Assembly: GCA_934646005.1 (NCBI GenBank)
Contig: CAKUED010000004.1
Location: 77,151-141,150 of the forward strand
DNA: 64,000 bases
Reading direction: 5' to 3'
Source: an uncultured Oscillospiraceae bacterium
Lineage (GTDB): Bacteria; Bacillota; Clostridia; Oscillospirales; Oscillospiraceae
Positions 28,709 through 38,420 of this stretch are shown here, piece after piece; position 1 is the first letter of the stretch; each line of letters begins with the position of its first letter. The position numbers and the translations under genes are program-made. The notes under the pieces are model-generated. The model saw only the letters and a list, made by a program, of their open reading frames with translations, did not search any database and was not told the DNA's origin.

Positions 28709-30415
28709 ATGAAAAAAACCACGATTCGATCCCTGACGCTGCTGCTGGCGGTGCTGCTGCTTGCGGCAGTGCTCGGCGGCTGCGCGCCGAAGCGGGCCGC
28801 CACGACCGAGCAGCCTACCCAGACCACCGAGGCGCAAACGCCCGCCGATGAGACGCCGGAAGTTGTCGCGCCTCTGGAAGTGGATGCCAGCACCGACGCG
28901 TCCCGCTACGGCGGCGTGCTGAATCTGGTGTACAGTACGATGGACGATCACTGCGACATCAACGCCCCCGGCGCGAGCGCCGGTACGTTCTTCTGGGCGC
29001 GCTACGTCTACGAGTCCGCGCTCGCGCGCGGCGCTGACGGCAAGCTCTATCCGCTGGTGTGCGAATACGAGGCCGCGGACGACCTGTCGTGGGTCAAGCT
29101 GTGGCCGCGCGAGGGCGTCACGTTCCACGACGGCACGCCCGTGACCATTGAGGATGTCATCGCGTCCTACCAGCGCCAGACCCGCCACGCCACGTTTGAA
29201 AACGTGACCGACATTCAGGTCGATGGCGACGTTGCGACGTTCACCTTTGACGAGCAGGGCTGCGCGAAGTTCCTCGCGTGGATCTCCTACCACGTTGCGG
29301 ACTACGGCGTGATGCCCAAGTGGATCTGCGAGCAGTTTGATGCGCCCAACGGCGAGATCATCACCGACCCGAAGTACGTCATCGGCACGGGCTGCTACAA
29401 GGTCATCCCGGAGGAATACGTCAATCAGGAACTCATGCCCCTCGAGCGCTATGACGGCTATGTCGCCTATGAGGACGGCGGCGATGACAACGGTCAGGCT
29501 GCTCCTCGCAGAGCATATATGGACCGTATCAACTGCTACGTCAACAAGGACGGCAACAACCGCCTCATGCATATGCTCTCCGGCGATTACGACGTCATCG
29601 CCGTGGACATCGACACCTATCAGGCGTCCCTCAAGGACAAGGGCTACGGGATGTATTACGACCCCACCGGCAAGACCATCGCCGATACGCTCACGCTCCT
29701 CTTTAATATGCACGACAACAGCACGAGCTCCGTTGTGGACGACCCGAATCTCCGCAAGGCGATCCTCGCGGCGGTGGATATGGAGCTGGTGGCGCAGGCG
29801 GAGTACTCCTCCTGGTACACGATGGATCACAGCCCCGTCATCATCGACGGCTACTCCACCGAAGCCTTTGACAGCGCCGATTACTGCGGCTCTGCGAATA
29901 TTGAGCTTGCCAAGCAGTATCTGGAGCAGTCCAACTATAACGGTCAGACGCTTATCCTGCGCCGCCCGGCAACGGCGGGCAGCAACGCGTGCCTGATGAT
30001 CTCGCAGTGCTTAGAGGCGGCAGGCATTAACGTCGATATTGAGCCGATCGAAAAGAACGCCTACTCCGCCGACTTTAAGGACGGCACGGCTGGCTGGGAT
30101 ATGTATGTCCTGTTTGGTCAGGCGACTACGACCTGGCCCGGCTCGATGCCCACGAGCTGCTACCGCGCATGGAGCTGCAGCGAGGAAGCCAACACCCTGC
30201 GCGACGAGCTGTTCCGCTACCTGACCGGCACGGAAGAGAGCATTGCCAAGTGGGAAGAGTATGCCAAGCTGTGCGTGGAGGACGCTCCGTTTTTCGTCAT
30301 CTGCCGCAGCAAGGGCGACCGCTTCGTGCAGGCGCCGGGGCTGAACCCGAACTATACCGGCGCAACGTTCTATTATAACGCGTACTGGGACGATCCCAGC
30401 GCGCACATGGGCTGA
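28709..30415 (+). CDS. Oligopeptide ABC transporter substrate-binding lipoprotein (SBP family 5)
   Basis: A 568-residue extracellular solute-binding protein. The lipobox LGGC gives Cys25, followed by a Thr/Glu-rich linker. The mature chain shows family 5 (OppA/DppA) features: LWPREGVTFHDGTPVTIEDV, a central domain with YYDPTGKTIADTLTLLFN and NLRKAILAAVDMEL, and a C-terminal lobe. It feeds the two permeases and two ATPases encoded next. GGAGGAG precedes the start. Such proteins bind di- or oligopeptides, nickel chelates or sugars, so the ligand cannot be fixed from sequence, but the surrounding peptidase-like genes favour peptides or peptide conjugates. Confidence 0.9.
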   Translation: MKKTTIRSLTLLLAVLLLAAVLGGCAPKRAATTEQPTQTTEAQTPADETPEVVAPLEVDASTDASRYGGVLNLVYSTMDDHCDINAPGASAGTFFWARYVYESALARGADGKLYPLVCEYEAADDLSWVKLWPREGVTFHDGTPVTIEDVIASYQRQTRHATFENVTDIQVDGDVATFTFDEQGCAKFLAWISYHVADYGVMPKWICEQFDAPNGEIITDPKYVIGTGCYKVIPEEYVNQELMPLERYDGYVAYEDGGDDNGQAAPRRAYMDRINCYVNKDGNNRLMHMLSGDYDVIAVDIDTYQASLKDKGYGMYYDPTGKTIADTLTLLFNMHDNSTSSVVDDPNLRKAILAAVDMELVAQAEYSSWYTMDHSPVIIDGYSTEAFDSADYCGSANIELAKQYLEQSNYNGQTLILRRPATAGSNACLMISQCLEAAGINVDIEPIEKNAYSADFKDGTAGWDMYVLFGQATTTWPGSMPTSCYRAWSCSEEANTLRDELFRYLTGTEESIAKWEEYAKLCVEDAPFFVICRSKGDRFVQAPGLNPNYTGATFYYNAYWDDPSAHMG

Positions 30416-30435
30416 CCCGCAACATACGGCAGGCT

Positions 30436-30464
30436 GGGGATGCAGTCGGTTCGGCTGCATTCCC
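30436..30464 (+). other. Hairpin downstream of the binding-protein gene
   Basis: Stem 30436-30445 with 30455-30464 (one G-T pair) lies between the binding protein and its permeases. Such hairpins commonly protect the binding-protein mRNA so that it is made in excess; there is no T run. Confidence 0.5.
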
Positions 30465-30541
30465 GCCGCGCCTTATTGGCGGCAATTCCGCGGCAAATAT
30501 TTGCGGCGGCGGTGAGACGATAAAGAGGGAATGGGTGTATC

Positions 30542-31495
30542 ATGCTGAAATTCATTGTAAAGCGCCTGCTCGCGGCGATCCCGACGCTTCTGCTGGCGCT
30601 GACGCTGATCTTCTTTTTGATGCGGGCGCTGCCGGGCGACCCGCTGTACGCGCTGCTGGGCAACAACGATCTGGCAACGGAAGAGGACGTGGCGCGCATG
30701 GCGGAGCAGATGGAGCTGGACGGCAGCTATCTCGACCAGTACCTGCGCTATATGTCCAACATTTTTACCGGCGACTGGGGCGACTCGTACTTTATGGGCG
30801 TGTCGGTCTTTGAAGCCATCATGAGCCGCATCGAGCCGACGCTCATGCTGACGTGGATGAGTCTGCTCATCAACATCGGCATCGGCGTGCCGCTGGGCAT
30901 TTTGGGCGCAACGCATAAAAACACGCTGGCGGACTACAGCGCTTCGACGTTTTCCATCGTGTTCATGTGTATCCCGAACTTCTGCCTTGGTATTCTGCTG
31001 ATCTATGTGTTCGGCTATCTGATCCCGATCTTCCCGATGTCAAACTACATGAAGATCGCGCAGAACGGCTTCTGGAAGGCGTGCTACTCGCTCATCCTGC
31101 CGGCGTTCTCCATCGGCATGACGAACGTCGCCAGCACCGCGCGCTACACGCGTGCGCAGATGATCAGCGTGCTCTCGCGCGACTATATCCGCACGGCGCG
31201 CGCCAAGGGTCTGTCGCTGCGGAACGTCTATTATAAGCACGCGCTCAAAAACGCCTTCGGCACGATCCTCACCATCGTCTCCGGCAGCACGCTCAACTGC
31301 CTGGGCGGCTCGGTCGTGGTGGAGACGGTGTTCAACATCAACGGCATCGGCGCGCTGTTTTCTACCGCGCTCAGCCGTCAGGACTATCCGCTGGTGCAGG
31401 CGGACGTGGTCGTGATGACGGTGCTGTTCATCTTCATCAACATCCTCGTGGACATCGGCTACAAGCTGCTCGACCCGCGTGTGGAGCTGAACTGA
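30542..31495 (+). CDS. Oligopeptide ABC transporter permease, DppB/OppB type
   Basis: A 317-residue inner-membrane protein with six predicted transmembrane segments. The N-terminus MLKFIVKRLLAAIPTLLLALTLIFFLMRALPGDPL is the classic DppB opening. The cytoplasmic EAA loop DYIRTARAKGLSLRNVYYKHALKNA couples to the ATPase. It follows the binding protein by 126 bp and precedes the DppC-type partner by 12 bp. AAGAGGGAA serves as ribosome site. Confidence 0.93.
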   Translation: MLKFIVKRLLAAIPTLLLALTLIFFLMRALPGDPLYALLGNNDLATEEDVARMAEQMELDGSYLDQYLRYMSNIFTGDWGDSYFMGVSVFEAIMSRIEPTLMLTWMSLLINIGIGVPLGILGATHKNTLADYSASTFSIVFMCIPNFCLGILLIYVFGYLIPIFPMSNYMKIAQNGFWKACYSLILPAFSIGMTNVASTARYTRAQMISVLSRDYIRTARAKGLSLRNVYYKHALKNAFGTILTIVSGSTLNCLGGSVVVETVFNINGIGALFSTALSRQDYPLVQADVVVMTVLFIFINILVDIGYKLLDPRVELN

Positions 31496-31507
31496 GGAGG
31501 CGGGAAA

Positions 31508-32356
31508 TTGCGTACAGTCAAGAAAAAGAAAATGCGTCCCATGGCGTTTATCCGCAAATACGGGCGTATCATGCTCGGCGGCGTGATTTTGCTGACGGTG
31601 CTGTTTCTGGCGATTTTTGCGCCGGTGCTCGCCTCCGCCGACCCCTACCTCTGCGACCCCACGATCAAATGGCTCGACCACGGCTCACCCGGTCATCCGC
31701 TCGGTACGGATAATTTAGGGCGTGACGTGTGGGCGTGGATCGTGTACGGCGCGCGGCTTTCGCTCATTATCCCCATCGGCGTGCAGATCATGACTGTGGT
31801 CATCGGCACGCTCATCGGTCTGCTCTGCGGCTACTATCCTAAGGTGGACGCCGTTCTCATGCGCGTGATGGAAGCCTTCAACGCCATTCCGACGCTTGTT
31901 ATTACGTTACTGATCTGCGAAGCGTTAGGGCGCGGCGTGTTTAACCTCATGCTCGGCATGGCGCTCGGCGGGTTTATCGGCGTGGCGCGCCTCGTGCGCG
32001 GCAGAGTGCTGTCCGTGCGCAAGGAAGAGTACATCGAATGCGAAAAGGTCATGGGCGCGAGCGGTCTGCGCACGATGTTCCTGCACGTTTTGCCTGCTTG
32101 CAGCAACACGCTGCTCGTCCGCTTCTCTACGGGTCTTGCCGGTTCTCTTCTGAGCATGATCGGGCTTGCATTCCTCAGCGTCGGCGTGCCGCAGGACATC
32201 CCCACCTGGGGTCTGATGGTCGCCATCGGGCGCGGCATGGCGCTGCTCAAGCCGCATCTGGTGCTGTATCCCACGCTTGCCATCGCCATTACGACGTTCG
32301 GCTTTGCCATGCTCGGCGACGGTATGCGTGAAGTGATCGGCTCGGGCAGGAGCTAA
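31508..32356 (+). CDS. Oligopeptide ABC transporter permease, DppC/OppC type
   Basis: A 282-residue membrane protein that pairs with the preceding permease. The N-terminal segment IRKYGRIMLGGVILLTVLFLAIFAP and the HPLGTDNLGRDVWAWIVYGARLSL signature are diagnostic of DppC. The EAA loop EYIECEKVMGASGLRTMFLHVLP is present. The start is a TTG at 31508 with GAGGAGGCGG upstream; no ATG precedes the first transmembrane segment at a better position. Confidence 0.93.
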   Translation: MRTVKKKKMRPMAFIRKYGRIMLGGVILLTVLFLAIFAPVLASADPYLCDPTIKWLDHGSPGHPLGTDNLGRDVWAWIVYGARLSLIIPIGVQIMTVVIGTLIGLLCGYYPKVDAVLMRVMEAFNAIPTLVITLLICEALGRGVFNLMLGMALGGFIGVARLVRGRVLSVRKEEYIECEKVMGASGLRTMFLHVLPACSNTLLVRFSTGLAGSLLSMIGLAFLSVGVPQDIPTWGLMVAIGRGMALLKPHLVLYPTLAIAITTFGFAMLGDGMREVIGSGRS

Positions 32357-32367
32357 GGAGGCGCGAG

Positions 32368-33342
<975 letters not shown>

Positions 33343-33344
33343 GT

Positions 33345-34322
33345 ATGGAAGAGAAAATTCTCATCCGCGGGACGGGGCTGCGGCAGTGGTTTCCCGTCAA
33401 GCGTTCGTTCTGGGAGCAGAAGCTGTTCGTCAAGGCGGTAGACGGTGTAGACATCACCGTGCACGAAGGTGAGACGTTCGGCATCGCGGGCGAATCCGGC
33501 TGCGGAAAATCGACACTCCTGCGCACGCTCCTGCGCGTGGTCGAGCCGACGGCGGGCACGATCGAATTTGCCGGGCAGGACATCACGCACCTGCCGAACC
33601 GGCAGCTCCGCCCGCTGCGGCGCGATATGCAGATGGTGTTTCAAGACCCCTACAGTTCGCTCGACGGCAATATGCGCGTCGGCGCGATCATCGAAGAGCC
33701 GATGGTCATCAACAAGCTCTACGATTCGCACGAGGAGCGGCAGCGCAGGGTCAAGGAGCTGATGGTCAAGGTCGGTCTGGACGATTCGTATGTGGACCGC
33801 TATCCGCATGAATTTTCCGGCGGTCAGCGCCAGCGCATCGTCATTGCCCGCGCGCTTGCCACCATGCCGAAGCTCGTCCTCTGTGACGAGGCGGTCTCCG
33901 CGCTGGATGTCTCCGTTCGCGCGCAGGTGCTGAATCTGATGGACCGGCTGAAGCAGGAGATGCACCTGACGTATATTTTTGTGTCGCACGATATGTCCGT
34001 TTTGGAGCATATCTGCGACCGCCTGATGATCATGTACATGGGCAGGGTCATGGAGGTCGGCACGAAGGATCAGATCTTCAACCACCCGGCACACCCGTAC
34101 ACGAAGGCGCTGCTGTCCGCCGTGCCGAGCGTATCGGATGACGGTCCGAAACGCGAGCGCATCCTGCTCGAGGGTGACATCCCCAGCCCCGTGCATCCGC
34201 CACAGGGCTGCCGTTTCCGCACGCGCTGCCCGTATGCAGCGGACAAGTGCGCCGAGGAGCAGCCGCTCATCGATCTGGGAGACGGGCACACGGCGGCGTG
34301 CCACCTGTGCCAGAATGCCTGA
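33345..34322 (+). CDS. Oligopeptide ABC transporter ATP-binding protein, DppF/OppF type
   Basis: A 325-residue ATPase with Walker A GESGCGKST, Q loop MVFQDPYSSLDGNM, signature FSGGQRQR, Walker B LVLCDEAVSALD and switch SHDMS, followed by the C-terminal HPYTKALLSAVP region with a Cys-rich GCRFRTRCPYAADKC. I prefer the ATG at 33345 because CAGGAGG lies seven bases upstream; another ATG at 33339 overlaps the previous stop but is too close to the site. Completes a five-gene importer. Confidence 0.94.
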   Translation: MEEKILIRGTGLRQWFPVKRSFWEQKLFVKAVDGVDITVHEGETFGIAGESGCGKSTLLRTLLRVVEPTAGTIEFAGQDITHLPNRQLRPLRRDMQMVFQDPYSSLDGNMRVGAIIEEPMVINKLYDSHEERQRRVKELMVKVGLDDSYVDRYPHEFSGGQRQRIVIARALATMPKLVLCDEAVSALDVSVRAQVLNLMDRLKQEMHLTYIFVSHDMSVLEHICDRLMIMYMGRVMEVGTKDQIFNHPAHPYTKALLSAVPSVSDDGPKRERILLEGDIPSPVHPPQGCRFRTRCPYAADKCAEEQPLIDLGDGHTAACHLCQNA

Positions 34323-34340
34323 CGCCCCGGAGGGTAGACT

Positions 34341-36170
34341 ATGGACACGACTGTAAAATACATCGCAAGCGCCGAAGAGCTTCTGCATCTGGAGCTGCCG
34401 GGCAGATATGCGCTGGACGCAGATATTGACCTCGGCGGGCGGGACTGGACGCCGCTCGGCTCACGCGGCGCGCCGTTTTGCGGCGTACTGGATGGCTGCG
34501 GGCATACCATCTCCAATTTCCGCATTACAAAAACCGACGGCGCAGGCAACACCGGCATTTTCGGCGTGAACGCGGGAACGGTGCAGGATGTGACGTTCAA
34601 AAACGTGCGCCTGTCGCCCAAGATCGTGGGCAGCGCCAATGTGGGTCTGCTTGCCGGTCGCAACGATGGCAGCTTCTGGGGCGTGCGCGCCGAAGGATGT
34701 GCCGTGATCCTGACGTGCGGCGCGCCCGCGCGCGTGCTGCTCGGCGGACTTGCCGGGCTGAGCACGGGCAGCTTCCGCAATGTCAGTCTGGACGCCGAGG
34801 TACACGCTGACTGCGGCGATGCGGACGTGGTCGCAGCGGGCTTCGTGGGCAAAACGGACGGCGGATTATTTGAGTGCGTCGAAACGTTCGGTGAGCTGCA
34901 TCTGACGGGGGAGCGTACCCGCGCGGCGCTGTTCGGCGGCGAGCTTTGCGACACCGTTCTGCGCGCCTGCCGTTTTTCCGCGCCGATGAATCTGCTGAAC
35001 GGGGAACTCTTCACGCGGTACGCGCTGGAAGAGACCGGCTGCACGGCATTTGACGGCTGCCTCTGGCGTGACAACCGCGGCGCGGACCGCTTTTTGCCGA
35101 AGCAGGCGCTGGCGCTGCGCAGACTCTGCTGCGAGCACATGGAGCGCATGGGCAGCATCACCTGGACGCCCGACCGCACGCTGCGCTTTACCTGTAGCTG
35201 CGGCGCAAAGGTGCACGCGCAGGTGTTTGAGGCGGGCGTGATGCACGTCGGGATGCCGTATTGCCACAAAAATAATTCGTATGAGCAGTTTCTCGACTGC
35301 TTCCGCCCGGACGGCACGCTCCAGCCGTGGCTCGCTGCCGACGGCTACGACGTTTTTGACCTCTACATGGGCAACGACTGCTCCGGCGCGGTCTACTGGG
35401 CGTGGGGCAGGGCAGGCAACGACCTGACATACCGCTGGACGGAAAACATGATGCCGGCGCAGCGCATGGGCGTGCTGCCCGTCGCGGGATATGACGGTTA
35501 CTGCTCACCGCTGAGCGCCGACGTGGTGGCGAACAATACGCCGGAGGTCATCGCCGAGGCGTATGCCAACGCCCGCACCGGCGACGCCGTGCTGTGCTAC
35601 GGCAAGGGCGGGCACGTTCGGATGCTCTGCCGCGCCCCGGCGGTCTACCGCGACCGTGCGGGAACGATCAGCCTCAAGCGCAGCTATCTCGTCACGCACG
35701 AGCAGGGTGGGGGACTGCTGACCGCGCGCAAAAAGGTCAGCTCTTGGCTGCTGAATGAGCGCTATACGTTCGCGCAGCTTTTGCGCGATCATTATATCCC
35801 CATCACCTGCAAAACGCTTCAGGACGGGCGGCGCGAAGAGCCGCAGGTCAGTCTCACCCGTGAGGGTGAGCGGCTGGACGGCTGCACCGTGTGCTCGAAT
35901 TACCGCATCACCAGTCTGGACGCGCAGATCGTGACGGAAGCGGGCGCGCCAGTCTGGTCGGGGCGGTACTACACCGCCGTGTGCACCTACGACGAAGAAG
36001 GGCACGACGCCCGCCCGCGCGAAACGGTGCGCAGCGTGCCGCTGACGTGCTTGCGTCCGCTGCTGCCGCATACCGTGATGCAGCGCGGCAAGCGCTATGT
36101 TTGCAGGCTTTCGGTGCTGCTCGGCACGGGCGAGCGCTTTGCACTGGACGACGCGGCGTTTATCTGGTAA
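34341..36170 (+). CDS. Cytoplasmic paralogue of the GLUG-NlpC/P60-like lipoprotein
   Basis: A 609-residue protein beginning MDTTVKYIASAEELL with no signal peptide or lipobox, so it is predicted to be cytoplasmic. Along its length it matches the lipoprotein encoded at 26697: ALDADIDLGGRDWTPLG and GVLDGCGHTISNF align with the beta-helix, CLWRDNRG with NCLWRDNRN, GMPYCHKNNSYEQF with GIPYTHKQGSLERF, and MGNDCSGAVYWAWG with IGNDCSGSIYWAW. The candidate catalytic Cys347 and His425 (GGHVRML) are 78 residues apart, exactly as in the lipoprotein. GGAGGG precedes the ATG. It lies between the importer ATPases and a beta-glucosidase, which suggests that it works on imported material. Confidence 0.75.
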   Translation: MDTTVKYIASAEELLHLELPGRYALDADIDLGGRDWTPLGSRGAPFCGVLDGCGHTISNFRITKTDGAGNTGIFGVNAGTVQDVTFKNVRLSPKIVGSANVGLLAGRNDGSFWGVRAEGCAVILTCGAPARVLLGGLAGLSTGSFRNVSLDAEVHADCGDADVVAAGFVGKTDGGLFECVETFGELHLTGERTRAALFGGELCDTVLRACRFSAPMNLLNGELFTRYALEETGCTAFDGCLWRDNRGADRFLPKQALALRRLCCEHMERMGSITWTPDRTLRFTCSCGAKVHAQVFEAGVMHVGMPYCHKNNSYEQFLDCFRPDGTLQPWLAADGYDVFDLYMGNDCSGAVYWAWGRAGNDLTYRWTENMMPAQRMGVLPVAGYDGYCSPLSADVVANNTPEVIAEAYANARTGDAVLCYGKGGHVRMLCRAPAVYRDRAGTISLKRSYLVTHEQGGGLLTARKKVSSWLLNERYTFAQLLRDHYIPITCKTLQDGRREEPQVSLTREGERLDGCTVCSNYRITSLDAQIVTEAGAPVWSGRYYTAVCTYDEEGHDARPRETVRSVPLTCLRPLLPHTVMQRGKRYVCRLSVLLGTGERFALDDAAFIW

Positions 36171-36196
36171 CGCACAAAAGCAGAGAGGAGAACACT

Positions 36197-37585
36197 TTGT
36201 ACAGAGATTCCTTTACCATGACCTTCCCGGACGATTTCCTGATCGGCACGGCAAACTCGGCGTTTCAGTCCGAAGGCGCGGCGGACCGCGACGGCAAAAG
36301 CCCGAGCATGATGGATCATTTTGCAAGAACGCACGCCGGTCAGTTCCTGCCCGGCATCGTCAAAAAGGGCATCCGTATGACGGAAGAATTTCCCGACGAC
36401 GGCTGCTGCTTTTACGACCATTTTGAAGAATTTATCGACGACATGAAGGCGACGGGGCAGAACACCTACCGCCTGTCGTTTGCCTGGCCGCGCATTATCC
36501 CGGACGGCACGGGCGCGGTGAACGAACAGGGTCTCGCGTTTTATGACCGCGTGATCGACAAGCTGCTTGCCTGCGGCATCGAGCCGTTCGTGGACCTGCT
36601 GCACTGGGATCTGCCGATGGCGCTTTTTGAGCGCGGCGGATACGCCAGCCGCGAGTTCCCGGAGTGGTTCGAGCAGTATGCAAAGGTCTGCTTTGAACAC
36701 TTCAAGGGGCGCGTGCGCCTGTGGTCCACGGTCAACGAGCCGTGCGTGTTCATCACCTCCGGCTACGCCGACGGGCGCTTCCCGCCGTTTGAAAAGGACC
36801 TGCGCAAGAGCCTGCTTGCGGGGCAGAATGTGCTGCTGGCGCATTACCGCGCGGTGAAGCTCTTCCGGGAGCTTGACATGAGCGGCAAGATCGGCGCGGT
36901 CAACGCCATCATCCCGGTCTATCCGGCGGATTTTCGCCCGGAGGATATGGATGCCGCGCGCCGTCAGGCGCAGCTCCGCTTTGACATTTGGGCAGAGCCG
37001 ATGGCGTATGGGCACTATCCAGAGCAGTTTTTCGACGAGTGCCCGATGTACAAAAATGCAATGCCGGAGGGCTATGCGCAGGAGCTGAAGGATGCGTTCG
37101 CGCCGGTCGATTTTCTGGGCATCAACTATTATGTGACCAGCCGCACGGCGGACGATCCCGACGCACCCGCGCGCTCGAAGCGCGTGCAGACGTTCTACAC
37201 GCAGCCGGGACTCAAAAACGACGTGTACCCGGCGGGATTGCTGGACAGCCTGCTGTATATGCGCGACCACTATCCCGACGTGGAGGTGTTCGTGACCGAA
37301 AACGGCTTGTGCACACCCAATACCAGCGACGAGGAAGAGGAGTGCAATGACGACGTGCGCGTTTCGTACCTGCGCGAGCATTTTCGTATGCTCTGGCGCG
37401 CGCTGCAATCAGGCGTGAAGCTCGGCGGCTATTACTACTGGAACGACGCCGACAGCTACGAGCAGCTCAGCGGCTACGACCAGCGCTTTGGTCTGACGTG
37501 GGTCGATCACAAGACCTTCCGCCGCCGCTGGAAAAAGAGCCGCTACTATTTCCAGAAGGTCGCGCAGAATCACATGGTGGACTGA
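36197..37585 (+). CDS. Glycoside hydrolase family 1 (beta-glucosidase type)
   Basis: A 462-residue GH1 retaining hydrolase with no signal peptide, so intracellular. FPDDFLIGTANSAFQSEG is the family opening, the acid/base Glu181 is in TVNEP, and the nucleophile Glu368 is in VTENG. FAWPRIIPDG and FVDLLHWDLP are further conserved blocks. The start is TTG at 36197 with GAGAGGAG upstream; an ATG at 36218 is an alternative that would still keep the catalytic domain. GH1 enzymes hydrolyse beta-glucosides or, in some subfamilies, 6-phospho-beta-glycosides; no PTS genes are nearby, so an unphosphorylated glycoside is more likely. It ends the block that starts at 15328. Confidence 0.92.
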   Translation: MYRDSFTMTFPDDFLIGTANSAFQSEGAADRDGKSPSMMDHFARTHAGQFLPGIVKKGIRMTEEFPDDGCCFYDHFEEFIDDMKATGQNTYRLSFAWPRIIPDGTGAVNEQGLAFYDRVIDKLLACGIEPFVDLLHWDLPMALFERGGYASREFPEWFEQYAKVCFEHFKGRVRLWSTVNEPCVFITSGYADGRFPPFEKDLRKSLLAGQNVLLAHYRAVKLFRELDMSGKIGAVNAIIPVYPADFRPEDMDAARRQAQLRFDIWAEPMAYGHYPEQFFDECPMYKNAMPEGYAQELKDAFAPVDFLGINYYVTSRTADDPDAPARSKRVQTFYTQPGLKNDVYPAGLLDSLLYMRDHYPDVEVFVTENGLCTPNTSDEEEECNDDVRVSYLREHFRMLWRALQSGVKLGGYYYWNDADSYEQLSGYDQRFGLTWVDHKTFRRRWKKSRYYFQKVAQNHMVD

Positions 37586-37626
37586 GCCGATAGAGGAAAT
37601 CGACGGAAAAAATAATCGGATTTTGC

Positions 37627-37655
37627 TTGACATTTGCGCGATCTCGTGATATGAT
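37627..37655 (+). promoter_or_regulatory. Promoter of tRNA-Leu
   Basis: Consensus TTGACA (37627-37632), 17-bp spacer and TATGAT (37650-37655), 28 bp upstream of the mature tRNA start. Confidence 0.85.
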
Positions 37656-37682
37656 ATTGCGGCAGTCGAGAGACGGCGCAAC

Positions 37683-37770
37683 GCGCGAGTGGTGGAATTG
37701 GCAGACTCGCTAGATTCAGGTTCTAGTGTCCACTCCGGACGTGCGGGTTCAAGTCCCGCCTCGCGCACCA
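37683..37770 (+). tRNA. tRNA-Leu (anticodon CAG)
   Basis: The 7-bp acceptor stem GCGCGAG (37683-37689) pairs with CTCGCGC before the discriminator A and a genomically encoded CCA (37768-37770). The anticodon stem CTAGA/TCTAG encloses loop TTCAGGT with anticodon CAG at 37717-37719. A long variable arm and the TTCAAGTC T loop confirm a class II leucine tRNA reading CUG, the most used Leu codon in this GC-rich DNA. Confidence 0.97.
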
Positions 37771-37771
37771 A

Positions 37772-37805
37772 CTCCTCAAATTCTTCGGAATTTGAGGAGC
37801 TTTTT
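37772..37805 (+). terminator. Terminator of tRNA-Leu
   Basis: A 12-bp perfect stem (37772-37783 with 37788-37799, loop TTCG) is followed by CTTTTT immediately after the CCA end. Confidence 0.92.
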
Positions 37806-37811
37806 CGTATA

Positions 37812-37850
37812 TAAAAATACCCGCCCCGCTGGAAGCTCCGGCGGGGCGGG
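37812..37850 (-). terminator. Minus-strand terminator of the spoVA/small-protein run
   Basis: A 10-bp GC stem (37820-37829 with 37841-37850) is followed on the minus strand by TATTTTTAT, just downstream of the small Gln-rich gene. Confidence 0.8.
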
Positions 37851-37858
37851 CGAGAGGG

Positions 37859-37990
37859 TTACCGCTCGTTGCGGCTCTGCGTGCCGTTCTGGGTGCGGTT
37901 TTCGCTGCGGGACTGCGTGCGGGAGTCGGTCTGCTGTTTGCTCTGCTGGGTCTTATTCTGCTTCGATTCGTACTGATTGCGTGCGCTCAT
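37859..37990 (-). CDS. 43-residue Gln/Ser/Asn-rich small protein (possible spore protein)
   Basis: The product begins MSARNQYESKQNKTQQSKQQ and continues with Thr, Gln, Arg and Asn only, with no hydrophobic segment. TAGGAGG lies at ideal spacing before the ATG at 37990, and a strong terminator follows, so it is a credible real gene. The composition recalls gamma-type small acid-soluble spore proteins, which are Gln/Asn-rich amino-acid stores. Its position directly downstream of spoVAD-spoVAE, 71 bp away, fits a forespore role. No specific family signature is visible, so the spore-protein reading is inference. Confidence 0.65.
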   Translation of the reverse strand: MSARNQYESKQNKTQQSKQQTDSRTQSRSENRTQNGTQSRNER

Positions 37991-38061
37991 GTCTGCGCCT
38001 CCTATGAAGAATTGCGGCGCTGCCGCAGAGATAGTATGCCGCACGGGCGGCGTTTCATACG

Positions 38062-38418
38062 CTATGACTTATCGCGCGGGCGGAAGAACAGCGCCGCGAG
38101 GAAGCCGAAAAACACTGCCGCCGCGATGCCGCCCGCCGCGGCACGCAGCCCGCCCGTGAGAATGCCGAGCACACCGTCCTGCTCGATCGCTTCGCGCACG
38201 CCCTTGGCAAGCAGATTCCCGAAGCCCGTGAGCGGCACGGTCGCGCCCGCGCCCGCAAACTCGGCAAACGGTCCGTACACACCCGCGCCGCCGAGGATCA
38301 CGCCCGCCACAACGTAGGCCGTCAGGATACGTGCCGGGGTGAGCTTTGTTTTGTCGATGAGGATCTGACCGACGGCGCACAGCAGTCCGCCGATCGCAAA
38401 TGCCTTGAGATAGTCCAT
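38062..38418 (-). CDS. spoVAE: Stage V sporulation protein AE
   Basis: A 118-residue integral membrane protein with about three to four hydrophobic segments. The start MDYLKAFAIGGLLCAVGQILIDKTKLTPARILTAYVVAG and the central YGPFAEFAGAGATVPLTGFGN are diagnostic of SpoVAE. It forms part of the SpoVA channel that moves dipicolinic acid into the forespore and out during germination. The ATG at 38418 follows the spoVAD stop by two bases. Longer upstream extensions of the frame lie inside spoVAD. Confidence 0.93.
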   Translation of the reverse strand: MDYLKAFAIGGLLCAVGQILIDKTKLTPARILTAYVVAGVILGGAGVYGPFAEFAGAGATVPLTGFGNLLAKGVREAIEQDGVLGILTGGLRAAAGGIAAAVFFGFLAALFFRPRDKS

Positions 38419-38420
38419 GA

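Noticed and set aside
35891..36196. Upstream extension of the GH1 frame giving a 564-residue protein
   Set aside because: The extension overlaps the end of the preceding gene in another frame, lacks a ribosome site and adds nothing GH1-like. The TTG at 36197 has a good site and a proper family start.
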